Below, piece after piece: positions 7,383 through 14,232 of a stretch of 21,716 bases of DNA. Position 1 is the stretch's first letter; each line of letters starts with the position of its first letter. Source of the stretch: JBAXAM01 sp037142515 (lineage in GTDB: Bacteria > Pseudomonadota > Gammaproteobacteria > UBA9339). The notes under the pieces are model-generated. The model was not told the DNA's origin. It saw nothing but the letters and a program-made list of their open reading frames with translations, and did no database searches. The stretch is taken from the NCBI GenBank assembly GCA_037142515.1, contig JBAXAM010000022.1:1-21716 (forward strand), written 5' to 3'. Made by a program: the position numbers and the translations under genes.

Positions 7383-7414
7383 AAAAAACAGCCTCTGAAT
7401 AGAGGCTGTTTTTT
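7383..7414. terminator. Strong bidirectional intrinsic terminator
   Basis: GC-containing arms cagcctct (7389-7396) and agaggctg (7401-7408) enclose the loop gaat. A-runs (7383-7388) and T-runs (7409-7414) flank the stem, so each strand shows a hairpin followed by a T-tract. It lies between the converging broken coiled-coil gene (+) and the leader-peptide pair (-) and can end both transcripts. Confidence 0.9.
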
Positions 7415-7423
7415 AGTCGATAG

Positions 7424-7738
7424 CTAAAGATTGTCAGGACCGCTAGCCGTAACTGCTTGCGGTGGTGATGGTGGGTTTGTTGAAGTTGAATTAGTTGTTT
7501 TTGGTAGAGGTTGGTTTGTTAAGTATTCGCTAATCCTTGGTGTTAATACGAATCCTGAAAAGCCAGCTACAAGCATACACAGCGGCATGGCTGGAGTCGT
7601 GCAAACTAAAGGTGGAGTGCCAAGCAATGCCAGTGCAAATGTTGTATCCGAGTCTATTGCTAGCCATTTAGGGATTTTGAATCCCCCAGAAATAGTACCA
7701 ATCTCTTTTTTATTTAAATCAACTATTTTATTTATCAT
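7424..7738 (-). CDS. Small double-glycine-leader protein with hydrophobic core and Pro/Thr/Ser-rich tail
   Basis: A 104-residue protein of unrecognised family. The first 19 residues, MINKIVDLNKKEIGTISGG, form a bacteriocin-like double-glycine leader and align without gaps with MTNKIMTLNQNQINAVFGG of the upstream gene. After GG comes a hydrophobic stretch (about 33-65) rich in Ala, Leu, Gly and Pro with two cysteines (46 and 54), long enough to cross or insert in a membrane, and then a Pro/Thr/Ser/Asn-rich tail (about 76-104). The ATG at 7738 has an AGGGGA ribosome site about seven bases upstream. It follows its partner by 17 bases and is closed by the terminator at 7383-7414, so the two form a short operon. 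It could be a bacteriocin-like peptide, an immunity partner or a secreted membrane-active peptide; no assignment is possible from sequence. Confidence 0.72.
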   Translation of the reverse strand: MINKIVDLNKKEIGTISGGFKIPKWLAIDSDTTFALALLGTPPLVCTTPAMPLCMLVAGFSGFVLTPRISEYLTNQPLPKTTNSTSTNPPSPPQAVTASGPDNL

Positions 7739-7755
7739 AATCGTCCCCTGTAGTT

Positions 7756-7971
7756 CTAATTTTGTTTTGGTTTGCCATGCGCGAATTTGCGTATTGCTAT
7801 TAATGTAAAAGCAACTATAACAATGCCTTCAAAGGTTTTCCATGCTATTCCTCCTGGTGGCAGATCAACATAATTATCAGGTGGTGTGACAGTATTAGCG
7901 TCGCCATCTTCAGTACCACCGAAAACCGCATTAATTTGGTTTTGGTTTAGTGTCATAATTTTGTTTGTCAT
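7756..7971 (-). CDS. Small double-glycine-leader protein with one membrane segment
   Basis: A 71-residue protein of unrecognised family. Leader MTNKIMTLNQNQINAVFGG (1-19) is a near match to the leader of the next gene downstream and to the protein at 89-391. The cargo is an acidic, Pro-rich stretch (about 20-41, including TPPDNYVDLPPGG) followed by a membrane segment (about 46-62, GIVIVAFTLIAI) and a short basic tail (RKFAHGKPKQN), suggesting a single-pass topology with the basic end inside. The start is well supported: a GGAGGA ribosome site (7981-7986) lies nine bases before the ATG at 7971. It is the first gene of a two-gene operon that diverges from obgE. No exporter or immunity gene is adjacent. 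Confidence 0.75.
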   Translation of the reverse strand: MTNKIMTLNQNQINAVFGGTEDGDANTVTPPDNYVDLPPGGIAWKTFEGIVIVAFTLIAIRKFAHGKPKQN

Positions 7972-8180
7972 AACTACATATCCTCCAAGATAAAAGTTAG
8001 TTTATGTAAATACCAAGCATCCAATTGATAAATCAAATGTTAGTATCTGTCTTGTGATTTTTTACCAACATAAAGGACATCCATTCCTTGGAGTCAGACA
8101 AAATCCTTATTCGACATAGAGTTGTATAAAATCACGCATAGGCTAGCTTATTTTGTAAAAAAATGCCACCATACATTTTC

Positions 8181-9197
8181 ATGAAATTTGTAGACGAAGT
8201 TAAAATCAAAGTTAAAGCTGGTGCAGGTGGTAATGGTTGCATGAGTTTTCGTCGAGAAAAATTTGCCCCTTTTGGTGGCCCAAATGGTGGTGATGGCGGC
8301 AATGGCGGCAGCATTTTTTTTCTTACTGATCGCAACCTGAATACTTTAGTTGATTTTCGCTTCAAAAAGCTCTTTGAAGCCGAGCGTGGTCAAGATGGTA
8401 TGGGAACCCAATGTACTGGTAGAAACGGCGATGATTTAATTGTTCGAGTGCCAGTTGGGACTTTAATTTATAATGCCAGTACTGATGAGTTAATAGTTGA
8501 TTTGACGAAAGATGAGCAAAAAATTTGTATAGCTAAAGGTGGCTTTCATGGTTTTGGCAATTTACATTTCAAAACTAGCACCAATCGTGCGCCACGTAAG
8601 ATTACTGAGGGTAAGCCTGGTGAAGAGCATGAGCTGAGGCTTGAGCTAAAATTATTAGCAGATGTTGGTTTGCTCGGGCTGCCTAATGCGGGCAAATCTA
8701 CTTTTATTCGATCTGTTTCTGCTGCGCGTCCCAAGGTTGCTGATTATCCATTTACAACTTTATATCCTAATCTTGGGGTAGTACGTGTTGATGCAGAGCG
8801 TAGTTTTGTAGTTGCAGATATACCTGGTTTAGTTGAAGGCGCAGCTGAGGGTGCTGGGCTTGGAATCCAATTTCTAAAACATTTGGCTCGTACTAGCATA
8901 TTGCTGCACTTGGTTGATATAGCTCCAGCTGATGGTGGTGATCCCGTTGTAGCGGTGAAGGCTATTGTTCGAGAGATAAAAAAATTCAGCCCAGAACTTG
9001 CCAAAAAGGATCGATGGTTGGTATTAAACAAAATTGATTTATTATCTAAAGAAGAATTTGAAGAAAAAACAAGTGATATTGTTAAACGTCTTAAGTGGAA
9101 AGGCAGAGTTTTTCAAATTTCTGCTATAAAAAAAATTGGTACTCAGGAATTGTGTTATAAGCTTATGGACCGTATAATTCATCGTAAGATAAAATAA
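8181..9197 (+). CDS. obgE: Obg family GTPase (ObgE/CgtA)
   Basis: An essential GTPase that binds the large ribosomal subunit and links ribosome assembly to growth and stress state. The 338-residue protein has the glycine-rich Obg fold (1 to about 157; FGGPNGGDGGNGG at 31-43) and the G domain: G1 GLPNAGKST (166-174), switch I DYPFTTLYPNLG (188-199), G3 DIPGLVEGAAEGAG (213-226), G4 NKID (283-286) and G5 SAI (314-316). The start at 8181 (MKFVDEVKIKVKAG) matches the family N-terminus; an upstream in-frame ATG at 8163 would add six atypical residues. No clear ribosome site is seen for either. Its stop overlaps the dut ATG by one base. The rplU-rpmA genes that often precede obgE are replaced here by the divergent leader-peptide pair. 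Confidence 0.96.
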   Translation: MKFVDEVKIKVKAGAGGNGCMSFRREKFAPFGGPNGGDGGNGGSIFFLTDRNLNTLVDFRFKKLFEAERGQDGMGTQCTGRNGDDLIVRVPVGTLIYNASTDELIVDLTKDEQKICIAKGGFHGFGNLHFKTSTNRAPRKITEGKPGEEHELRLELKLLADVGLLGLPNAGKSTFIRSVSAARPKVADYPFTTLYPNLGVVRVDAERSFVVADIPGLVEGAAEGAGLGIQFLKHLARTSILLHLVDIAPADGGDPVVAVKAIVREIKKFSPELAKKDRWLVLNKIDLLSKEEFEEKTSDIVKRLKWKGRVFQISAIKKIGTQELCYKLMDRIIHRKIK

Positions 9198-9652
9198 TGC
9201 TCAAAGTCCAGTTTAAAATATTAAATACAAATATAGGCACTGTTTATCCATTGCCGCAATATGCGACTGCAGGTTCGGCTGGATTGGATTTGCGCGCTTG
9301 TTTGGATCAGGATTTAACGCTAAAACCAGGAGATACTGAGTTAATTCCATCAGGAATTGCCATTCATATTGCTGATCCGGGTTTTGCTGCAATGATTTTA
9401 CCGAGGTCTGGTCTTGGGCATAAACATGGAATTGTGCTTGGTAATCTAGTTGGTTTGATTGACTCTGATTATCAGGGACAAATTATGGTTTCATGCTGGA
9501 ACAGGGGAACCGAAACCTTTACTATTAAGCCAGGTGAACGTATTGCGCAATTAGTAATTATTCCGGTTTTGCATGCTGATTTTGAAATGGTTACCGATTT
9601 CACTGCGTCCAAACGTGGTGAGGGCGGTTTTGGACACACTGGGAGAAATTAA
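9197..9652 (+). CDS. dut: Deoxyuridine 5'-triphosphate nucleotidohydrolase (dUTPase)
   Basis: Hydrolyses dUTP to dUMP and pyrophosphate, keeping uracil out of DNA and feeding dTMP synthesis. The 151-residue length is standard for trimeric bacterial enzymes. The conserved motifs are all visible: TAGSAGLDLRA (24-34), PRSGLG (69-74), GNLVGLIDSDYQGQI (82-96) with the catalytic Asp region, the KPGERIAQLV segment (111-120), and the C-terminal flexible motif SKRGEGGFGHTG (138-149). Its ATG overlaps the obgE stop (TAATG), and it is followed after two bases by algC, so the three genes are probably co-transcribed. The dut-algC order is common in gammaproteobacteria. Confidence 0.96.
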   Translation: MLKVQFKILNTNIGTVYPLPQYATAGSAGLDLRACLDQDLTLKPGDTELIPSGIAIHIADPGFAAMILPRSGLGHKHGIVLGNLVGLIDSDYQGQIMVSCWNRGTETFTIKPGERIAQLVIIPVLHADFEMVTDFTASKRGEGGFGHTGRN

Positions 9653-9654
9653 TT

Positions 9655-11049
9655 ATGGCAAGCTATAAAATTGTTAACTCAATACCGAAAGAAATTTTTC
9701 GTGCTTATGATATTAGGGGCATTGTCGACGAGAGTTTTACCCCTGACAATATTTATACTATTGGTTTGGCAATTGGTAGTGAAACTATTGAGCGTGGTGA
9801 AAGTGTAATTGCTATTGGTCGTGATGGTAGATTATCTGGGTCAGAATTACTCCAAGCAATGGAAGCTGGAATCTTAGCTAGCGGTTGTAATGTAGTTAAT
9901 ATCGATGAAGTAACTACGCCTATCTTGTACTACGCTGCAGCAATTATGGAATCGCAATCGGGAGCTATGTTAAGTGGTAGCCATAATCCGCCAAATTATA
10001 ATGGAATTAAAATAGTGATTGGTGGTGAGACGCTATATGAAGAGGCAATCCAAAAGTTGTACCAGCGTATTATTACCAAAAATTTTAAATCAGGTGCCGG
10101 CGAGTCTAAAAAAGTAGAGATTATTAATGATTATATGCACCGCATTGTAAGCGACATTAAGTTGTCACGGGCACTAAAAGTAGTAATCGATTGTGGTAAT
10201 GGTGTTGGTGGAATTATTGCGCCAAAATTATTTCGAATGCTTGGCTGCGAAGTTACAGAGCTTTATTGTGAGGTCGATGGCAGTTTTCCGAATCATCAGC
10301 CTGATCCATCAGTACCTACGAATTTAAAAGACTTGGTTAATTTGGTTAAAACAAAACAAGCTGATGTTGGTTTGGCTTTTGATGGCGATGCTGATCGTGT
10401 TGGTGTGGTTACGGAAAAAGGCGAGATCATTGCAGCTGATCGCTTGTTGATGTTGTTTGCGATTGATTGTTTGTCGCGTCATCCAGGAACTACGATAATA
10501 TTCGATGTGAAATGTACGCGTCATTTGACCGAGCAAATTGTTAAGCACGGAGGCGTTCCTCTAATGTATAAAACCGGCCACTCACTGATTAAATCTAAGA
10601 TGAAAGATATTGGCTCGTTACTTGCTGGTGAAATGAGTGGACACATGTTTATTAAAGAGCGGTGGTTTGGTTTTGATGATGGTATTTATGTGGCTGCTAG
10701 ATTTTTGGAAATGCTTGCAGGTGGCAAAAAAAGCTGTAGTGAAATTTTTACTGAATTGCCAAATAGTGTTACCACTCCAGAACTGAAAATTGCAATTACT
10801 GAAGCACAAAAATTCATATTTATGGAAAAGTTGGCAAAGAGTGCTAAATTTCCTGGCGGCGCAGTCAACAGAATCGATGGCTTACGCGTCGATTATAAAG
10901 ATGGATTTGGTTTGATTAGACCTTCAAATACCACGCCATACTTGATTATGCGATTTGAAGGCGATACTGATTTGGCACTAAAGCGCATTCAAAATATTTT
11001 CAAAGAGCAATTATTATTATTAGACCCGAAGCTGCAATTACCGATTTAG
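9655..11049 (+). CDS. algC: Phosphomannomutase/phosphoglucomutase (AlgC type)
   Basis: Interconverts hexose 1- and 6-phosphates (mannose or glucose), supplying precursors for LPS and exopolysaccharide. The 464 residues have the four-domain alpha-D-phosphohexomutase signature: FRAYDIRG (15-22), the phosphoserine loop SGSHNPPNYNGIK (107-119) with active Ser109 (Ser108 in Pseudomonas AlgC), the magnesium loop AFDGDADRVG (241-250), the sugar-specificity loop GEMSGH (325-330), and the phosphate-binding RPSNTTP (422-428). The first loop position is Ser rather than the usual Thr (SGSHNPP for TGSHNPP), a mild change. A GGGAG ribosome site precedes the ATG at 9655. Its TAG overlaps the stop of the converging L,D-transpeptidase gene, with no terminator between them. 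Confidence 0.94.
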   Translation: MASYKIVNSIPKEIFRAYDIRGIVDESFTPDNIYTIGLAIGSETIERGESVIAIGRDGRLSGSELLQAMEAGILASGCNVVNIDEVTTPILYYAAAIMESQSGAMLSGSHNPPNYNGIKIVIGGETLYEEAIQKLYQRIITKNFKSGAGESKKVEIINDYMHRIVSDIKLSRALKVVIDCGNGVGGIIAPKLFRMLGCEVTELYCEVDGSFPNHQPDPSVPTNLKDLVNLVKTKQADVGLAFDGDADRVGVVTEKGEIIAADRLLMLFAIDCLSRHPGTTIIFDVKCTRHLTEQIVKHGGVPLMYKTGHSLIKSKMKDIGSLLAGEMSGHMFIKERWFGFDDGIYVAARFLEMLAGGKKSCSEIFTELPNSVTTPELKIAITEAQKFIFMEKLAKSAKFPGGAVNRIDGLRVDYKDGFGLIRPSNTTPYLIMRFEGDTDLALKRIQNIFKEQLLLLDPKLQLPI

Positions 11050-11750
11050 TACTCAAATTCTTGCTGTACAATGACCTCAGTGGTTTTTGCGCCGAATTCG
11101 ACGAAATTTTTATTTAGCCATTCTGCGTCTTCAGTGAACATGCGAATACATCCATGGCTAGCATTGTACCCTGGTAACACACAGCCGTGCATAGCATAAC
11201 CACCATGGAAATACATACAATAAGGCATCGGCGCGCCGCCATCTGGTAGCGGATATTTAGATGAAAAACAATCGGGTCCTTCTTTGTATTGGACGTAAAA
11301 AATTCCAGTTGGGCTGTGACAAGGTCTGCCTATATCAGGGCAGTAGTCCTGGCCGCCAGATACTGGTCCCCAATGTACTAGTTTTCCAGAAGCGTCATAG
11401 GCACCGAATGCCTGCTTGTCTAAGTCGACTACTATAACAGTCCGATCGAGTGGTGTAATACGGTTGGGAAGAGGCGAAAATGCTAGCGGATCGTTTTTTT
11501 CTAGATCTTTTGGTATTGCTATCATCATTCCCGCACTTAATTCTATATTCATGCGGTTAATTCTTCGTATAATGCGCTGTGTTGTTGCATCGGGAAATAA
11601 TTTATTCCAAGAATCGCCCCGCTTAACCTTGATACAAGTGTATTCTGAGTCGGAGCATAATCGCCTATTATAATATTTGGAGGCAAATGCCGTGTTTGTA
11701 AGCGCAAATAAAGATATAAGCAGAGCTGCTATAATCAATTTTATTCCCAT
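11046..11750 (-). CDS. Secreted L,D-transpeptidase (YkuD) with LysM-like domain
   Basis: A 234-residue periplasmic enzyme expected to make 3-3 peptidoglycan cross-links or attach proteins to peptidoglycan. The order is: signal peptide (1 to about 23, cleavage after AFA), LysM-like peptidoglycan-binding region (about 39-80; IKVKRGDSWNKLFPD ... MMIAIP), and the YkuD domain (about 103-232) with the motif HGCVLPGYNASHGCIRM (188-204), giving catalytic Cys201 with His188 and His199. Several extra cysteines in the domain (137, 144, 161, 178, 190) may form periplasmic disulfides. The start at 11750 is chosen because a near-ideal AAGGAGA ribosome site precedes it and the protein then begins directly with the signal peptide. 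It lies just after the MFS gene, whose stop is at the ribosome site, so the two are probably co-transcribed. Confidence 0.92.
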   Translation of the reverse strand: MGIKLIIAALLISLFALTNTAFASKYYNRRLCSDSEYTCIKVKRGDSWNKLFPDATTQRIIRRINRMNIELSAGMMIAIPKDLEKNDPLAFSPLPNRITPLDRTVIVVDLDKQAFGAYDASGKLVHWGPVSGGQDYCPDIGRPCHSPTGIFYVQYKEGPDCFSSKYPLPDGGAPMPYCMYFHGGYAMHGCVLPGYNASHGCIRMFTEDAEWLNKNFVEFGAKTTEVIVQQEFEY

Positions 11751-11763
11751 TGGTATATCTCCT

Positions 11764-13023
11764 TTATTTTTGCCAAACCGCAATGCAACGTGTTTCCTTG
11801 ATTAATAATATACTAATAAGTGCAGCAAGAAAATAGCAAGTTGCTAACATTGAAAACGCTATTTGGTAACTATATAAACTGTATATGTGAACACCGTTTT
11901 GACTTGCTCCTTGCCAGCATATATCCAGTATTTTACCAATTAATGGTTGGAATAAAAGTGCACCTGCTACTACAACCATATTGTTAAAGCCATTAGCCGC
12001 TCCATTGGTGTGTGGTGAATTATTGTCTTTAACCAGTGCAAACGACAATGTTTGTCCAGCCGAAGCAAATCCAATTAAAAACATCAAAAAGCTTAAGGTA
12101 GCTGTTGGAATATTTGTGATAAAAATCGCAATTGTCATTGCGATTGCTCCAACTAAAGCGCAAATAGTCATAATAATACAGCGCTTGCCAATAAAATCTG
12201 AAAGCCAGCCGATAGTGGGGCTGGCAAGTGTTACTCCAAGCCACGCAAACGCGGCGGTATGAGCTGCGGTTATTTTATCAAGATTGTGGCTAATGCGTAT
12301 AAATTCTACGCCCCAGAGTGCGGAAAAGCCTAAAATTGGTGCCCAGATGAGAAATGAATAGATGCCTATTGTCCATGTTTCTCGATTATGCAATACAGTT
12401 TTTAAATCAGACCAGATAGAATTATTGCTTGTTATAGCCATAGATTGGTTTTTAGGTTTATTTCTAACAATAAGTGCAATTAAAATTGCTAATATAAACC
12501 CAGCATAAGCAAAACCGTTAATAGTAGTACGCCAATCAAAGTATCTCAATAGCATTGCTACGTGTTCAGTTCCGCCATATCCGCCAATTGCTCCCATCAT
12601 TTCAGCAATACCAACAAACAGAGCAAAATGAATTGGTGGTATCCAGCGAGCGGTAAGATGAAGCACGCTAATAAAAGCGCATGACGCAGCTCCACCCATA
12701 ATAAAACGAGCTATTGCTGCAGCGTAAATATTAGAAGTATTGGCAAACAATAAAACACCTGTGGCAAAAATGACGCAAATACAGGTTAAAATTACCCGAG
12801 TGCTGTAGCGATCTAGCAGTAATCCAGCTAATAATTGCAGCGGTGTGTAGGACAAATAAAAGCATCCTGATAGCAGACCCAATTTAGTCGCATCAATAGC
12901 AAAGTCGTGCATAAGTTCTTGCTGGATTACGCCGGGCGCAATTTGCATGTAGAACTCATAAAGATAGAAACAAGCAGCGAGCAATACAATAATTATCGAT
13001 TGAAAAGTGATTTTTTTAGCCAT
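11764..13023 (-). CDS. Major facilitator superfamily transporter
   Basis: A 419-residue, very hydrophobic inner-membrane protein with about 12 predicted membrane helices, the usual MFS size. The loop between helices 2 and 3 carries a motif-A-like GLLLDRYSTRVIL, and the equivalent loop in the second half reads GWLSDFIGKRCI, showing the two-fold repeat of the fold. A hydrophilic central loop (about residues 188-210) separates the halves. The N-terminal FYLYEFYMQIAPGV resembles a group of MFS proteins common in intracellular gammaproteobacteria, but I cannot assign a substrate. It is the first gene of a probable two-gene operon with the L,D-transpeptidase and diverges from the efflux operon. Confidence 0.88.
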   Translation of the reverse strand: MAKKITFQSIIIVLLAACFYLYEFYMQIAPGVIQQELMHDFAIDATKLGLLSGCFYLSYTPLQLLAGLLLDRYSTRVILTCICVIFATGVLLFANTSNIYAAAIARFIMGGAASCAFISVLHLTARWIPPIHFALFVGIAEMMGAIGGYGGTEHVAMLLRYFDWRTTINGFAYAGFILAILIALIVRNKPKNQSMAITSNNSIWSDLKTVLHNRETWTIGIYSFLIWAPILGFSALWGVEFIRISHNLDKITAAHTAAFAWLGVTLASPTIGWLSDFIGKRCIIMTICALVGAIAMTIAIFITNIPTATLSFLMFLIGFASAGQTLSFALVKDNNSPHTNGAANGFNNMVVVAGALLFQPLIGKILDICWQGASQNGVHIYSLYSYQIAFSMLATCYFLAALISILLIKETRCIAVWQK

Positions 13024-13044
13024 GCTCTCATGTACCTATAGTAA

Positions 13045-13073
13045 TTGCATTTTCAAGGATGCTAACTTAGAAT
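13045..13073 (+). promoter_or_regulatory. Promoter of the RND efflux operon
   Basis: TTGCAT (13045-13050) and TAGAAT (13068-13073) are spaced by exactly 17 bases and lie 34 bases upstream of the adaptor ATG, which has an AAGGA ribosome site at 13098-13102. Positions and spacing fit a sigma-70 promoter. Confidence 0.55.
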
Positions 13074-13087
13074 GAAAGTTCTATCAA
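13059..13087 (-). promoter_or_regulatory. Promoter of the MFS/L,D-transpeptidase operon
   Basis: On the minus strand TTGATA (13087-13082) and TAGCAT (13064-13059) are 17 bases apart. The predicted start would give a leader of about 30 bases before the MFS ATG at 13023. The element interleaves with the divergent efflux promoter. Confidence 0.42.
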
Positions 13088-13107
13088 GAGTGTTCGAAAG
13101 GAAATAA

Positions 13108-14226
13108 ATGAGAACTCAGCTTAAACTGCTAGTGTTGGCTTTAACCAGTGTTATGGTACTTGCTGCGTGCGATAGCCAGCGTAAAAGAGAGCAGGAAAAG
13201 GGTAAAAGACTAGGGGCGTCGCCAGTTACTGTTCAAGTTGCCAGCCCAGAATCAGTGCCAATAATAGTCGAACTTCCTGGTCGAATCTTGCCGCATATGG
13301 TTGCAGAACTGCGTCCTCAAGTAACTGGTATTGTTAAGCAGCGCTTATTTACCGAAGGTGCTGTTGTAAGCGCAGGTCAAATACTTTATCAGATAGAACC
13401 TGCTCCGTACCAAGCTGCATACGAAAGCGCAAAAGCTATGCTAGCAAAAGCAGAGGCGAATTTTGAAACTGCTAAGCTAAAAGCTAAGCGCTACAAAGTG
13501 CTAGCGAAAATATCAGCTGTTAGCAAGCAAGCATACGACGATGTTAGTGTTGCAGAAAAGCAAGCTCAAGCCGATGTTGCTGGTGCAAAAGCAATACTAG
13601 ATAAGGCTAAAATTGATCTTGATTTTACTCGAGTTACTTCACCAATTGCTGGGCGCATTGGTATGTCGTCTGTGACTGTCGGAGCTTTAGTGACTGCAAA
13701 TCAGGGTGCCGCATTAGCCATAGTACAGCAACTTGATCCAATATATGTTGATGTTACGCAGTCAAGTGCAGAAATATTACGATTGCATCGTAGGGGTATT
13801 GAAAATAGTGATGTACCAGTCCGTTTAATACTTGAAGATGATAGTATTTATGAGCTTGAAGGAAAACTTGCCTTTTCAGAAGTTAGCGTTGATCAGGCAA
13901 CTGGAAGTGTGACGCTACGTGCAGTTTTTCCTAATCCGAAAGAGCAGCTTTTGCCAGGTATGTATGTTCGCGCAAAGATTACGCAAGGAGTTCACAATAA
14001 CGCATTTTTAATACCGCATATTGCTGTATCACATGACCCGCATGGTAACTCATTAGTCATGCTTGTTAATTCAGAAAATAAAGTTGAGCCAAAAATTGTA
14101 AAAACAGAACAATCAATTGGTGATAAATGGGTGGTAACTGAAGGATTGGTTTCCGGTGATCGCGTCATAATCGAGGGTTTGCAGAAAGCGCGTCCAGGTA
14201 CTCTAGTCAAACCAGAAGTTAGGTAA
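13108..14226 (+). CDS. RND efflux periplasmic adaptor lipoprotein (AcrA/MexA type)
   Basis: A 372-residue membrane-fusion protein that bridges the RND pump and the outer-membrane channel. A lipoprotein signal peptide ends in VLAAC with lipidated Cys21. It is followed by the split lipoyl domain (LRPQVTGIVKQRLFTEGAVV), an alpha-helical hairpin rich in Ala, Lys and Glu (about 108-165), the second lipoyl half DFTRVTSPIAGRIG, and beta-barrel and membrane-proximal regions. Asp22 at position +2 would favour inner-membrane retention under the E. coli Lol rule, as in AcrA. It is the first gene of the efflux operon, and the pump follows after six bases. Drug or host-compound efflux is the family role; the real substrates are unknown. 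No TetR-type regulator is adjacent. Confidence 0.95.
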   Translation: MRTQLKLLVLALTSVMVLAACDSQRKREQEKGKRLGASPVTVQVASPESVPIIVELPGRILPHMVAELRPQVTGIVKQRLFTEGAVVSAGQILYQIEPAPYQAAYESAKAMLAKAEANFETAKLKAKRYKVLAKISAVSKQAYDDVSVAEKQAQADVAGAKAILDKAKIDLDFTRVTSPIAGRIGMSSVTVGALVTANQGAALAIVQQLDPIYVDVTQSSAEILRLHRRGIENSDVPVRLILEDDSIYELEGKLAFSEVSVDQATGSVTLRAVFPNPKEQLLPGMYVRAKITQGVHNNAFLIPHIAVSHDPHGNSLVMLVNSENKVEPKIVKTEQSIGDKWVVTEGLVSGDRVIIEGLQKARPGTLVKPEVR

Positions 14227-14232
14227 GCAAAT

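Noticed and set aside
7431..7808. 125-residue plus-strand open frame
   Set aside because: It lies antisense to the two leader-peptide genes, which have better ribosome sites, a shared leader motif and a terminator.
8025..8036. Short palindrome ttgat-aa-atcaa upstream of the leader-peptide operon
   Set aside because: Arms are only five bases and are expected by chance in AT-rich DNA; no promoter could be aligned with it.
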